46,307 nt of DNA from an uncultured Caryophanales bacterium (GTDB lineage: Bacteria > Bacillota_I > Bacilli_A > RF39 > UBA660), in the NCBI GenBank assembly GCA_905206805.1, contig CAJLIR010000010.1, positions 1-46,307 of the forward strand. The letters are read 5' to 3'. The notes below the pieces were generated by a model that was not told the DNA's origin, ran no database searches, and was given only the letters and a program-made list of their open reading frames with translations. Below are positions 23,389 through 32,632 of the stretch, piece after piece (the stretch's first letter is position 1; each line of letters starts with the position of its first letter). The position numbers were made by a program, and so were the translations under genes.

Positions 23389-24072
23389 ATGAACTTATTA
23401 ATTGTAGAAGATGATATAACTATAAGACAAGGTTTAAAATTTTATTTAGAGCAAGAAAATTTTAATGTAATAAGTGTTGAATTTGCTGGTGATGCTATTA
23501 AAACTATTAATAATAATCACATTGATTTAATTTTATTAGATGTCAATTTACCTGATATGGATGGTTTTGAATTGTTTAAAGAAATAAAAAAAATAAAAGA
23601 TATTCCAATTATTTTTCTAACTGCTAATGATTTAGAAGTATCTGTTGTAAGAGGACTTGATATGGGAGCGGATGATTATATAACTAAACCATTTAAAGCA
23701 AGAGAATTAGTATCAAGAATAAAAAATGTATTAAGAAGAGTAAATAATAATCAAGATAATAACTTAATAAAAATTAGGGATATTGTTATTGATTTAAAGC
23801 AAGCTAAAGTTTTTAAGAATAATGTAGATGTAATGTTAACTGCTCTAGAATACAAAATTTTAATTACTTTAGCTCTTAATCCTAATACAGTATTTACAAG
23901 AGAAAAAATATTAGCGGATATTTGGGATGTTAATGAGGACTACGTAAATGACAATACATTAACAGTCTATATTAAAAGAATTAGAGAAAAGATAGAAGAT
24001 GATATAACTAATCCTAAAATTATTTTAACGGTTAGAGGCATTGGGTATAAAATAGGTGGAATAGATGTTTAA
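23389..24072 (+). CDS. OmpR/PhoB-family response regulator
   Basis: The 227-aa protein has a receiver domain with Asp8/Asp9, phosphoacceptor Asp51 (LILLDVNLPDMDG), FLTAND and the Lys of ITKPF, then a winged-helix DNA-binding domain (about 125-225) with TALEYKILITLALNPN, TLTVYIKRIREKI and TVRGIGYKI. The ATG at 23389 is preferred to the TTG at 23377 because GGTGAAG sits just before it. The gene overlaps the kinase gene by 8 bases. The architecture and neighbours are like peptide-stress systems (Bce/VanR-like), but no target can be read from the sequence. Confidence 0.92.
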   Translation: MNLLIVEDDITIRQGLKFYLEQENFNVISVEFAGDAIKTINNNHIDLILLDVNLPDMDGFELFKEIKKIKDIPIIFLTANDLEVSVVRGLDMGADDYITKPFKARELVSRIKNVLRRVNNNQDNNLIKIRDIVIDLKQAKVFKNNVDVMLTALEYKILITLALNPNTVFTREKILADIWDVNEDYVNDNTLTVYIKRIREKIEDDITNPKIILTVRGIGYKIGGIDV

Positions 24073-25288
24073 AAATAAAGAAGTAAAGGAAATATTATTT
24101 TTAAATTTAATTTATTTTTTTATCATAATTATTATTGGGTTATTTTTAAGTTTTTATAGCTTTAATTTATATAAAAAAAATCTTATTAGGAATAATAGTA
24201 TTTTAGTAGGTAATATTTTAAAAAATCATCCAGAACTTGAAGAAGAAGTCATAAATGAATTAATATTAAATAGTGATACATATGATTATGGAACTGAAAT
24301 ACTGAATAAATATGGATTAGATGATCCTAAATATTTAGATTATTTAAAAGTAAATAATGAACTAAAACAAAATATTATTTTAACAAATGTTTTATTTATA
24401 ATTATATTATTTATGATTGTATCTATTACTTATTTAATTTTTATAAAAAATCAATATAGAAAAATAAATAAAATTGATAAATATATGAACAAAATATTAA
24501 ATAATGATTATTCCCTAGATATAAGAGATTATGTAGAAGGAGATATAAGTACATTAAAAAATGATATCTATAAAATGACTATTAAATTAAAAGAACAAAC
24601 CGAATTGTCTATAAAAGATAAAAAATATTTAGAAGAAACTCTAGCTGATATTTCTCATCAAATAAAAACTCCATTAACTAGTATGTATGTAATTAATGAT
24701 ATATTAAGTGATAATGATTTAGATAAAAAATCACAAATTGAATTTTTAAACAAAAATCGTAATCAATTAGAAAGAATAGAATGGTTAGTTACGACTCTTT
24801 TAAAAATTTCTAGGTTAGATAGTGGTATGGTTACATTAAAAAGAGACAATATTAATATTGAGGATTTAATAAATAAAACTATTGAACCAATAAAAATAAT
24901 GGCAGAAATTAAAAATATTTCAATTAAAACAGATATAGAAACATCTAATTTTTACTTAGATTTTAACTGGACATTAGAAGCTTTAACAAACATTTTAAAA
25001 AATGCCTGTGAACATACTAATAATAATGGTAGTATAAAAATAGAAGTAAATGAGAATCCACTATATTTAAATATTAAAATAATAGATAATGGAGTAGGTA
25101 TTAGTGAATCTGATAAAAAACATATTTTTGATAGATTTTATAAAGGAAAAACAAATAAAGATAGTATTGGTATAGGGTTAAATATGGCAAAAAAAATTAT
25201 TAATTTACAAAATGGTGAAATTGAATGTATTAGTAAAATTAATGAGGGAACAACATTTGATATTAAATTTTATAAGAAAGTTATATAG
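24065..25288 (+). CDS. Sensor histidine kinase, partner of the OmpR-type regulator
   Basis: The 407-aa protein has two membrane helices (about residues 10-32 and 104-127) around a short external domain of about 70 residues, a HAMP-like linker, an H-box with phosphoacceptor His198 (ISHQIKTPLTS), and an ATPase domain with the N-box NILKNACEHT, G1 DNGVGIS, F-box FDRFYKG and G2 IGIGLNMAK. It should phosphorylate Asp51 of the cognate regulator. The small sensing domain suggests a membrane-adjacent signal. Its start overlaps the regulator. A small membrane protein gene follows after 7 bases. Confidence 0.92.
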   Translation: MFKNKEVKEILFLNLIYFFIIIIIGLFLSFYSFNLYKKNLIRNNSILVGNILKNHPELEEEVINELILNSDTYDYGTEILNKYGLDDPKYLDYLKVNNELKQNIILTNVLFIIILFMIVSITYLIFIKNQYRKINKIDKYMNKILNNDYSLDIRDYVEGDISTLKNDIYKMTIKLKEQTELSIKDKKYLEETLADISHQIKTPLTSMYVINDILSDNDLDKKSQIEFLNKNRNQLERIEWLVTTLLKISRLDSGMVTLKRDNINIEDLINKTIEPIKIMAEIKNISIKTDIETSNFYLDFNWTLEALTNILKNACEHTNNNGSIKIEVNENPLYLNIKIIDNGVGISESDKKHIFDRFYKGKTNKDSIGIGLNMAKKIINLQNGEIECISKINEGTTFDIKFYKKVI

Positions 25289-25295
25289 GTGAATT

Positions 25296-25649
25296 ATGAA
25301 AAAAGTAATATTAATTTTAAGTAGTTTATTAATTATATTTTTGTTTGTTTTAAGTTTTATGTTAATGATAAATAAAACATTTTATAAAACAAAATATGTA
25401 ACTATAAATAATAATGAAATATTTATTCCAAGATTTTCTTATTTTGATAGTGAGTGTTGTATGACAGCTGCCACATTTTATTCGCTTAAATCAAAGCATT
25501 TACTAGATAATGAAATAGCTGAATATTTAAAAAATTTTAAATATTTTGAAAATGAAAATACTTATGGTTATATAAAGGGAAACATTTTTATTCAAAGCTA
25601 TGATGTAATAGATTTAGGATTTTATAGAAAAATTATATTAACTTATTAA
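25296..25649 (+). CDS. Small membrane-anchored protein in the two-component operon, 117 aa
   Basis: This protein is unrecognised. One N-terminal membrane segment (about residues 4-26) could also be a signal peptide without a clear cleavage site. The outer part of about 90 residues includes a Cys-Cys pair (DSECCMTAATFY). It is 7 bases after the kinase, with GGTGAATT as ribosome-binding site, and before a terminator. It is therefore the third gene of that operon and could be an accessory sensor or regulator of the kinase; that is inference from position. Confidence 0.6.
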   Translation: MKKVILILSSLLIIFLFVLSFMLMINKTFYKTKYVTINNNEIFIPRFSYFDSECCMTAATFYSLKSKHLLDNEIAEYLKNFKYFENENTYGYIKGNIFIQSYDVIDLGFYRKIILTY

Positions 25650-25654
25650 ATATA

Positions 25655-25685
25655 AAGATTCTTCGGATTGAAGAATTTTTTTTTA
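25655..25685 (+). terminator. Terminator of the two-component operon
   Basis: ATTCTTC pairs with GAAGAAT over a 5-base loop, followed by T9. Confidence 0.85.
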
Positions 25686-25720
25686 TTAATTATATATAAT
25701 TTACTATAGGGAGGTGAGCT

Positions 25721-26110
25721 ATGAACGAATTAAATAATACTGTAACCGCAACTGGTAATTACAATAATATTCCAACTAGTCTTACTTCAAATACTTCCAT
25801 TGTAAATATGATAGAAGGATTAACTTTAACTAAAGATGCAGATAAAAAGAATTGGAGTGGTGGCTATCTTACTTATACGATTACATTAGATAATCAAACA
25901 GAAAATTCTTATACTAATGCGGTTATTACAGATGTAATTGATACAAATTTAGTTGATTTTGTTAAGAATAGTGTAACAATTAATGGGGCAGTTGCAACAA
26001 GTGATCAATATTCTTATCAAGAGGATACACATACTTTAACTATAAATTTGAATGAAGTCACATCTAAGAGTCAGGCTACTCTCACGTTTCGCGTTGAGAA
26101 AAAAAGTTAA
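25721..26110 (+). CDS. DUF11-domain protein, apparently frameshifted near its end
   Basis: DUF11 domains are Ig-like beta-sandwich modules of surface proteins. The 129-aa frame runs NNTVTATGNYN, LTLTKDADKKNWSGG, LTYTITLDNQT, VITDVIDTNLVDFV, SVTING, and DTHTLTINLNEV, the standard DUF11 order. There is no signal peptide. GGGAGGTGAG precedes the ATG. The frame stops just after TLTFRVEKKS at a run of seven A (26098-26104). Reading on in the frame reached by skipping one A gives KKVNRFFILKSCC, then HYDDKKELISNYVTVISPIN, which looks like the missing end. It could be a real mutation, a sequence error, or a phase-variable tract. Confidence 0.6.
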   Translation: MNELNNTVTATGNYNNIPTSLTSNTSIVNMIEGLTLTKDADKKNWSGGYLTYTITLDNQTENSYTNAVITDVIDTNLVDFVKNSVTINGAVATSDQYSYQEDTHTLTINLNEVTSKSQATLTFRVEKKS

Positions 26111-26252
26111 TAGATTTTTTATACTAAAAAGTTGCTGTATATTACATTATGATGATAAAAAAGAACTTATTAGTAATTATGTTACTGTAATAAGTCCAAT
26201 AAATAAATACTATGACAATTCTAGTTGTGGAATGCCATTTTGGAGAAACTGA
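26105..26252 (+). pseudogene. Out-of-frame remainder of the DUF11 gene
   Basis: This frame has no ribosome-binding site or start of its own. It continues the DUF11 pattern with an ISNYVTVISPI strand and ends in a Cys-bearing tail (DNSSCGMPFWRN) before a terminator. The joined product would be about 176 aa. Confidence 0.45.
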
Positions 26253-26273
26253 ATCACTGCAAGTGATTTTTTC
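26251..26273 (+). terminator. Terminator of the DUF11 gene
   Basis: AATCACT pairs with AGTGATT over a 3-base loop, followed by T6. It sits directly after the shifted frame's stop (26250-26252), supporting that frame as the real gene end. Confidence 0.8.
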
Positions 26274-26304
26274 TTTTAAAAAAAATATGTTTTTCACATA
26301 TTTT
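26274..26304 (-). terminator. Terminator of the minus-strand 145-aa gene
   Basis: AAAATATGT pairs with ACATATTTT over a 5-base loop. An A-run at 26274-26281 reads as T on the minus strand. Confidence 0.7.
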
Positions 26305-26740
26305 AAAGAAATGCTTTTAATTCTTCAATTGTCTTTTGTTGAAATTTCAAAAATTCGCTAGCAAAATCTAAATATTTTTTATTAACTACCTCTTTATAAT
26401 TAGTAATTCTTTTTTCTATATCAATAGAACCCATCGAAATACCTTTAATTAGCATATCGGCAATTGCGGCATCACTATTATCAGATTTAACCTCTTTTTT
26501 TATACCCATTTTAGCGCCCATTTTAGCTATGTAACTATTTTCTTCAAGTGGTGAATCAAATTTATTTAGTAATTTTTTAGATTTACTTAAAAAATCTTCG
26601 TAGCTTTTTAAAATTTCTTCTGTTTTTTTCTTAATTTTGTTATCCTTGTCATTTAATTCTTGTAATAATTTTTCCAAAGTAATGACTGACATATCTGAAT
26701 CCTTATAAATATACTCTAATAATTCTAAATTTTCATCCAT
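26303..26740 (-). CDS. Conserved hypothetical helical protein, 145 aa
   Basis: It is a cytoplasmic, almost fully helical protein. Its most distinctive segment is IAKMGAKMGIKKEVKSDNSD, followed by AAIADMLIKGISMGSID. I recall similar unnamed proteins in gut Bacillota. Coiled-coil-like heptads occur at about residues 20-60 and 110-145. There are no catalytic motifs and no cysteines. The strong ribosome-binding site AGGAGAG lies before the ATG on the minus strand. It is monocistronic. No function can be assigned. Confidence 0.65.
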   Translation of the reverse strand: MDENLELLEYIYKDSDMSVITLEKLLQELNDKDNKIKKKTEEILKSYEDFLSKSKKLLNKFDSPLEENSYIAKMGAKMGIKKEVKSDNSDAAIADMLIKGISMGSIDIEKRITNYKEVVNKKYLDFASEFLKFQQKTIEELKAFL

Positions 26741-26817
26741 TTTTCACTCTCCTAAAATATTATGTTTTTAAATTGTTAAAAATATACAATTATATATAAA
26801 TAAGTTATAATTAGTAT

Positions 26818-26847
26818 AATGACTATTTTGTAATCGTTTTAGTCATT
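26818..26847. promoter_or_regulatory. 8-bp inverted repeat at a likely transcription start
   Basis: AATGACTA (26818-26825) and TAGTCATT (26840-26847) flank 14 bases. The left arm overlaps a TATAAT (26815-26820) ahead of the ABC transporter genes. It could be an operator or a 5' hairpin; the T tract after it is too weak for a terminator. Confidence 0.4.
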
Positions 26848-26890
26848 TATTTGTAATATTATTATATTAGAATGTACATGAGGTGAGAGT

Positions 26891-27571
26891 GTGGAAATTT
26901 TAAAAGTTAAAAATTTATGTAAAAATTATGGAAAAGGTGAAACATTAGTAAAAGCCTTAGATAATGTTAGTTTTAGTGTAGAAAAAGGGGAATTTGTTGC
27001 GATAGTAGGCGCAAGTGGTAGTGGAAAAAGTACATTATTGCATCTTTTAGGAGGTGTTGATAGACCTACTAGTGGTAGTATTGTTATTGATGGAGAGGAT
27101 ATTTATAAATTAAATGAAACAAATTTAGCAATATTTCGTCGTAGGCAAGTTGGTTTAATTTATCAATTTTATAATTTAATTCCAATTTTAAATGTAAAGG
27201 AAAATATTACCTTACCAATTCTTTTAGATGGAAAAGTTGTTGATGAGGCTTATTTAAATGAATTAATTGAAACTCTAGATTTACAAAATAGAGTAAATCA
27301 TTTACCAAATGAGTTATCAGGTGGACAACAACAAAGAGTATCAATTGGAAGAGCTTTAATGAACCATCCTGCTATATTATTAGCAGATGAACCAACTGGA
27401 AATTTGGATAGTAAAGCTAGTCGTGATATTGTTGAATTACTAAAATTATCTAATAAAAAATATAAACAAACAATAATTATGATTACTCATGATCATAACT
27501 TAGCTTTAAATGCTGATCGTATTATTACAATTGATGATGGAAAAATAGTAAGCGACGAAGTGGTTAAATAA
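26891..27571 (+). CDS. ABC transporter ATP-binding protein (MacB/LolD/BceA-like)
   Basis: The 226-aa ATPase has Walker A GASGSGKS at 40-47, the family-typical YQFYNLIPILNVKENI after the Q-loop, signature LSGGQQQRVSIGRAL, Walker B ILLADEPTGNLD and the H-loop ITHD. It pairs with the FtsX-type permease that follows with an overlapping stop/start (TAATG). Such pairs act in peptide-antibiotic resistance, cell-division hydrolase activation, or export. The start is GTG, with GAGGTGAG upstream. The two-component system lies 1.6 kb upstream but is separated by three other genes and terminators, so a regulatory link is only possible. Confidence 0.92.
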   Translation: MEILKVKNLCKNYGKGETLVKALDNVSFSVEKGEFVAIVGASGSGKSTLLHLLGGVDRPTSGSIVIDGEDIYKLNETNLAIFRRRQVGLIYQFYNLIPILNVKENITLPILLDGKVVDEAYLNELIETLDLQNRVNHLPNELSGGQQQRVSIGRALMNHPAILLADEPTGNLDSKASRDIVELLKLSNKKYKQTIIMITHDHNLALNADRIITIDDGKIVSDEVVK

Positions 27572-30138
27572 TGAATATTTTAAATAAATTAACGATTAAG
27601 CATTTAAAAATGAATAAAAAAAGAACTGTTGTAACTATTATAGGAATAATTCTTTCAACAGCTTTAATGATAGGTATTGGTCTTCTTTTTTCAACATTTA
27701 GAGAATATATGATAGATGAAACTATTATGTATAATGGATCTTACCATGTATCTTTTGAAGATGTTCCCAAAGATAAGTTATCAATTATTACAAATAATGT
27801 TAAAATTAAAGATTATTTTTATGCAGAAGAACTTGGCTTTTCTTATTTGGAAAATGGTCAAAATGAATATAAACCTTATTTAAAATTATTAGGGGTGAAT
27901 GAAGACTATTTTAAAGAATTAAGTTTAGTATCTGGTAGATTTCCTAGTAATGATAATGAGGTAGTAATATCTAATCACATTGAATCTAATGGTGGTGTTA
28001 AATTAGAAATTGGGGATACCTTAACTTTAAATTTGGGTAGTAGAATTCTAGATTCAGAAGAGGTAAAAGAAAATTATTTTATTGAAGGTGAAACCTTAAA
28101 GGTAAATAATACTAAACAATATAAAATTGTTGGTATTGTTGAAAGAAGTGTTTATGAAGATTATTCGTGTCCTGGATACAGTGTATTTACTTTATATACG
28201 GGAGAATCTGAAAGTGTAAATACTTATGTTCATTTTAAAAAAATAAAAGATACTTATAACGTAAGTAATGATATTGCAAGTAAATTAGGATATGAAAATG
28301 TTGGTGCACCTGATTATGTTTTTTATAAAGAGGTAAATTATAATAGTTCATTGCTTGCTATGTATGGTGTTAGTAATTACCGAAATATTATTGAAGGAAT
28401 TTCTGGTATATTAGCAATTATTCTAGGATTAATTTCGGTTGGATGTATTATTGTTATTTATAATTCATTTGCGATTTCAGTTATGGAACGTAAAAAACAA
28501 TTTGGACTTTTTTCAAGTATAGGTGCAACCAAAGCACAAATTAGAAAGACTGTATTTTTTGAAGCATTTATTGTAGGTAGTATTGGAATTATTTTAGGAT
28601 TGTTAAGTGGCTTACTGGGTATTTCTATAGTTATTGCTATAGTAAATAACTTATTACCATCTACAATAACACTTAAATTAAGTATATATCCACTTTTCAT
28701 AATAATACCAATCATATTTATGATTATAGTAATTATTATCTCAGCTTTTATTCCGTCATTTAGAGCTAGCAAAATAACTCCAATTGAGGCTATTAGATTA
28801 AATGATGATATAAAAATTAAAGGGAAAAAATTAAAGACTAACTTTTTAGTAAGAAAAATATTTGGTATAGAAGGTGATATTGCCTTAAAAAATATCAAAA
28901 GAAATAAAAAGAAATATCGAATTACAGTTATATCTTTATTCATAAGTATAGTTATGTTTATTACATTTTCTTCATTCATAGATTATGTATTTAAAGGTGT
29001 AGATGATGTTTCAATGTTACCAGATTATGATATCATTGTTTACTTAAATAGTGGAAAGTTACCAATTGATACAAAAGATGATACTATAAATAAAATTTTA
29101 TCTCATGAACAAGTAGATGATAAATTTATTATTTCAAGTTCAATTGATTATGTAACTAATACTGATTTTAGTAAAATTTATACAGATGAATTTAATAATA
29201 AAATTTCTGATAGTTTTGATTATTCCATAGAAAATGTATCTAATATTAATTTAGTAGTAATAAATGACGAAACATTTGCGACATATTTAAAAAAATTAGG
29301 TTATAATGAAGAAAAACCTATATTATTAAATATAAAAAGAGGTGTTGATTATACAGCAAATTCTAGAAAAAATTATGACATAAAAAAATATAAATCAAAT
29401 GATTTAGATATTAATATATGTAATATGTTTTATAATGAAGTTAGTGAAGATGATGAATTAAATTGTAATAAAACTATTACTGATTATTATTTAGCTAATA
29501 TAGAATTACCAGGTCTATCTGATTTTCTTTCAAATATAGATCCAGTTATAATTATATCTGATAAAATGAATGAATATTATGAGGATGGTAACTTTAATTC
29601 ATATATTGTACTTAAAGCAAAAAAATATGACAAACTTGATAAAATGTTAGATCAGATATCTACTGAATCAGATGATATTCAATATACAAATGTAACTGAA
29701 AACATGAGACTTTTAAATAATATTGTACTTGCTATAAAAATACTAGTATATGGTTTTATTAGTTTAGTAACATTAATTGGTGTAACTAGTGTATTTAATA
29801 CTATAAATACAAGTATTGCATTAAGAAGAAAAGAATTTGCAGTTTTAAGAAGTATTGGGCTTACTCCTCATGGATTTAATAAAATGTTATATTTTGAAAG
29901 TATAATGTTTGGATTAAAATCACTTTTATATGCTTTACCAGTATCAATTTGTTTAGTATATTTAGTTCATTTATCAATGAATAATATTATAAACTTCGAA
30001 ACTCTTATTTTACCTATAAAAAGTATTTTAATCGCAATATTTGCTGTATTTATTATTGTTATTATTACTATGATGTATGCATCTAGTAAAATAAAACATG
30101 AAAATATTTTAGAAGCTATTCGTGAAGAAAATATATAA
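27571..30138 (+). CDS. ABC transporter permease with two FtsX domains
   Basis: The 855-aa membrane protein is built as two FtsX units. The first has a helix near residues 20-40, an outer domain of about 230 residues, then three helices (about 275-300, 330-355, 372-398) with the motif MERKKQFGLFSSIGATKAQI. The second has a helix near 452-470, a second outer domain of about 240 residues with two Cys (ICNMF, LNCNKT), and three helices (about 720-742, 775-797, 812-838) with RRKEFAVLRSIGLTPHGF. The total is about eight membrane segments. It works with the ATPase encoded just before it. The substrate is not predictable. Confidence 0.9.
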   Translation: MNILNKLTIKHLKMNKKRTVVTIIGIILSTALMIGIGLLFSTFREYMIDETIMYNGSYHVSFEDVPKDKLSIITNNVKIKDYFYAEELGFSYLENGQNEYKPYLKLLGVNEDYFKELSLVSGRFPSNDNEVVISNHIESNGGVKLEIGDTLTLNLGSRILDSEEVKENYFIEGETLKVNNTKQYKIVGIVERSVYEDYSCPGYSVFTLYTGESESVNTYVHFKKIKDTYNVSNDIASKLGYENVGAPDYVFYKEVNYNSSLLAMYGVSNYRNIIEGISGILAIILGLISVGCIIVIYNSFAISVMERKKQFGLFSSIGATKAQIRKTVFFEAFIVGSIGIILGLLSGLLGISIVIAIVNNLLPSTITLKLSIYPLFIIIPIIFMIIVIIISAFIPSFRASKITPIEAIRLNDDIKIKGKKLKTNFLVRKIFGIEGDIALKNIKRNKKKYRITVISLFISIVMFITFSSFIDYVFKGVDDVSMLPDYDIIVYLNSGKLPIDTKDDTINKILSHEQVDDKFIISSSIDYVTNTDFSKIYTDEFNNKISDSFDYSIENVSNINLVVINDETFATYLKKLGYNEEKPILLNIKRGVDYTANSRKNYDIKKYKSNDLDINICNMFYNEVSEDDELNCNKTITDYYLANIELPGLSDFLSNIDPVIIISDKMNEYYEDGNFNSYIVLKAKKYDKLDKMLDQISTESDDIQYTNVTENMRLLNNIVLAIKILVYGFISLVTLIGVTSVFNTINTSIALRRKEFAVLRSIGLTPHGFNKMLYFESIMFGLKSLLYALPVSICLVYLVHLSMNNIINFETLILPIKSILIAIFAVFIIVIITMMYASSKIKHENILEAIREENI

Positions 30139-30160
30139 AAAGCTAATTTAGCTTTTTTTC
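30137..30160 (+). terminator. Terminator of the ABC transporter pair
   Basis: AAAAGCTAA pairs with TTTAGCTTTT with a very short loop, followed by T runs. Confidence 0.8.
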
Positions 30161-30204
30161 TTTTTTTTATAGGATATTTATGGTATTATGTTTTTGGTGA
30201 TAGT

Positions 30205-31815
30205 ATGAGGCATAAAAATAAGGCAGCTTATAATATAGTAAAGCATAGTCAAAGTGAACTTAATAATAAATTAAAAATAGTTAGAAATTTTGTAAAAGGA
30301 AATAATTTTAAGAGAGATTCTTTGATTTTAAAGGATTTAGAGGAGGAATTTTCTTATGATAAGTATTATATTTTAGAGTGTGGTATTTATTATTTTGAAC
30401 TAGCTCAATTTGAGGAAAATTCTAATGTTTTATTTTCAAAATCTCTTGAATATTTTGAAGATTTAACAACTTGTAGTTTAAAATATCGTGCATATTATTA
30501 TATGGGTAAAATAAATTTAATAAATAAAAATTATGATATGGCTTATTATTATTTTAATTTAATTGAAAAAAACAATTGCAAAGAGAAAAAATTCGCAAAA
30601 TTAGAATTATCTAAACTTTATAAATATCAAAATGAATACGAAAAAGCATTGGAAACTTTGTATAGTATAGATGAATATGTAAATTTACCAAATTCCTTTT
30701 ATGTTTCTTATAAATTAGAAATAGCCGATAATTATATTTCCCTAAAGAATTATTTAGGAGCAACCCAAATTATTGATAGTATTTTAAATAATAAAAATTA
30801 TAAAATTTTTTTTGATAAAGCTTATTATTTAAAAGCTTCTATAGAATATGAACAAACAAATTATGAAACCTGTAATAAATTTTTATCCAAGATAAAAAAA
30901 TTAAATAATAAAGATTTATTACTAAAAGCAAATGTTCAATATAAACTTGGCAATATTAATGAAGCTTATAGGATTTGCAATACAATAGATGATAATTTAC
31001 TTGTCGAAAATGACAAAAAAATTCTATTAGCAAAAATTAAAATAAAGTGTAATGAATTTGAATCTGCTAGTCAAATTTTAAAAAATCTTATTGAAAGTAA
31101 TCAAGAAAATATCAATCTAAATTATTATTTAGGTATTATTAATTTTAGGAAAGATAATATAAATGAGGCAAGAAAAAATTTTAATATATGTATAGACAAT
31201 AATTTGAGTAATAGTAATATTTCTGAATTACAACTTATATTTATTGATATAAAACAAAATAATATTAATGAAGCCTATAGTAAATTTAAAAAATTAACAG
31301 AATTAAATTTTTTCACAAATAATAATTTTTATATAGGTAATTTATTATCTGCTTATTTAAGTTCATATTACAATATTGATTTTAAGTTAGATAGTCATGC
31401 ATATTCTATAAAACAAATACTTAACTATAGTGAAGAAGAAGTAAAAAATCATGTGTTAGAGCATACTATAAAAAAAGGTCAAAATCATTCTTTATATAAT
31501 GAAAATATAGATATAGATAAATTAATTCAGTATGTCAAAGATAATTTAAATGAAAATACCTACAATGGCAATAACTTTTTTGACGAGTATATTATAGAAT
31601 ATAAAAATGTTGGTGTATCTAATGGAGTAGTCCAAAATTATATTAGAGTTATAACTATTCCAAACACGGATAAGATAATAACTGTATATCCGTTTTCAGA
31701 GTATAAAATAGAGACAGAAGATAAAATTTATCCAGAGTATTCTACTAAAAAATATGTTAAAGTATCACAAATAGAAAAATTTTGTAATAGATATGGTTAT
31801 CATTATGAAAAGTAG
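30205..31815 (+). CDS. Tetratricopeptide-repeat protein, 536 aa
   Basis: From about residue 60 to 370 the protein is a chain of helix pairs with TPR spacing; examples are YRAYYYMGKINLINKNYDMA, LSKLYKYQNEYEKALETLYS and INLNYYLGIINFRKDNINEA, each with the small-residue and Ala/Gly-Tyr pattern. The last 140 residues form a separate domain with HVLEHTIKKGQNHSLYN and a C-terminal beta region (ITVYPFSEYKIE), which I do not recognise. There is no signal peptide, so it is probably a cytoplasmic scaffold. GGTGATAG precedes the ATG. It overlaps the next gene and is probably translationally coupled to it. Confidence 0.75.
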   Translation: MRHKNKAAYNIVKHSQSELNNKLKIVRNFVKGNNFKRDSLILKDLEEEFSYDKYYILECGIYYFELAQFEENSNVLFSKSLEYFEDLTTCSLKYRAYYYMGKINLINKNYDMAYYYFNLIEKNNCKEKKFAKLELSKLYKYQNEYEKALETLYSIDEYVNLPNSFYVSYKLEIADNYISLKNYLGATQIIDSILNNKNYKIFFDKAYYLKASIEYEQTNYETCNKFLSKIKKLNNKDLLLKANVQYKLGNINEAYRICNTIDDNLLVENDKKILLAKIKIKCNEFESASQILKNLIESNQENINLNYYLGIINFRKDNINEARKNFNICIDNNLSNSNISELQLIFIDIKQNNINEAYSKFKKLTELNFFTNNNFYIGNLLSAYLSSYYNIDFKLDSHAYSIKQILNYSEEEVKNHVLEHTIKKGQNHSLYNENIDIDKLIQYVKDNLNENTYNGNNFFDEYIIEYKNVGVSNGVVQNYIRVITIPNTDKIITVYPFSEYKIETEDKIYPEYSTKKYVKVSQIEKFCNRYGYHYEK

Positions 31816-32632
31816 TTTAAAAAGTGATTTAAAAAATACATTAATAAAAAATGATAAAATTTGCTTTACTAAATATTCCAAAGTATATTTATTTACAACT
31901 GAAAATATTAAGGGGTATTATTCAAAATTAGATTTTGAAAATAAAAAAATTCTTGTTACCTGTTCATCTGGTGATCATATATTAAACGCTATTTTATTAG
32001 GATGCACTGATATTACTTGTTTTGATATAAACATCTTTACATATTATTTTATGAATTTAAAATATACTGCAATTAAATATTTAAGTTATGAAGATTTTAT
32101 AGATTTTTTTTCTCCAACTAATTTTTTTATAGATAAAATTTATTATAAATTTAGTGAATTTTTGCCTAGTGATGTTAAAGCTTTTTGGGATAGTATATTT
32201 TCTTTTCAAACAAATGAAATTTTAGATAGTATGTTTTATAAAATTGATTATGAAAAAACAAAATATAATTATAATTTATATTTAGAAAAAAATAATTATA
32301 TAAAGCTACAAAAAATTCTTTTAAATAATGTTATTAATATAAACTTTTATGAATCAAATGTATTATGTTTAAATAGAAAAATAAAGGGTTCATTTGATTA
32401 TATGTTTTTATCTAATATTATAGATTATCTACCTGATTATTATAAATATGATGATTATAAAAATTATATTGATATAGTAAAAAAATATAAAAAAAAGTAT
32501 TCTATAAATACAGTTTTTTTTCATTACTATTATTCATTTAATAAATATAAAGAAAAAATTATAAATAATAAGATTGAATATTTGAAATTTGATGGATGTT
32601 ATAATAATGTAGATGCAGTTTTAATGATTTAG
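31805..32632 (+). CDS. DUF3419/BtaA-like S-adenosylmethionine-dependent methyltransferase-like protein
   Basis: The N-terminal third shows a nucleotide-binding Rossmann start of the DUF3419 type: ILVTCSSGDHILNAILLGC (about residues 43-61), then ITCFDINIFTYYFMNLKYTAIKYL, with the acidic residue (Asp in FDIN) expected to hold SAM, and LSYEDFIDFF. A second methyltransferase-like strand is FDYMFLSNIIDYLP. DUF3419 proteins include enzymes that move the 3-amino-3-carboxypropyl group of SAM; the substrate here is unknown. The start is uncertain: ATG 31793 and ATG 31805 are in frame and neither has a clear ribosome-binding site. Both overlap the TPR gene end, so coupling is likely. Confidence 0.6.
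   Translation: MKSSLKSDLKNTLIKNDKICFTKYSKVYLFTTENIKGYYSKLDFENKKILVTCSSGDHILNAILLGCTDITCFDINIFTYYFMNLKYTAIKYLSYEDFIDFFSPTNFFIDKIYYKFSEFLPSDVKAFWDSIFSFQTNEILDSMFYKIDYEKTKYNYNLYLEKNNYIKLQKILLNNVININFYESNVLCLNRKIKGSFDYMFLSNIIDYLPDYYKYDDYKNYIDIVKKYKKKYSINTVFFHYYYSFNKYKEKIINNKIEYLKFDGCYNNVDAVLMI

Noticed and set aside
28458..28979. 173-aa minus-strand frame inside the FtsX permease gene
   Set aside because: It is antisense to a conserved membrane-domain gene; the hydrophobic residues mirror the sense strand.
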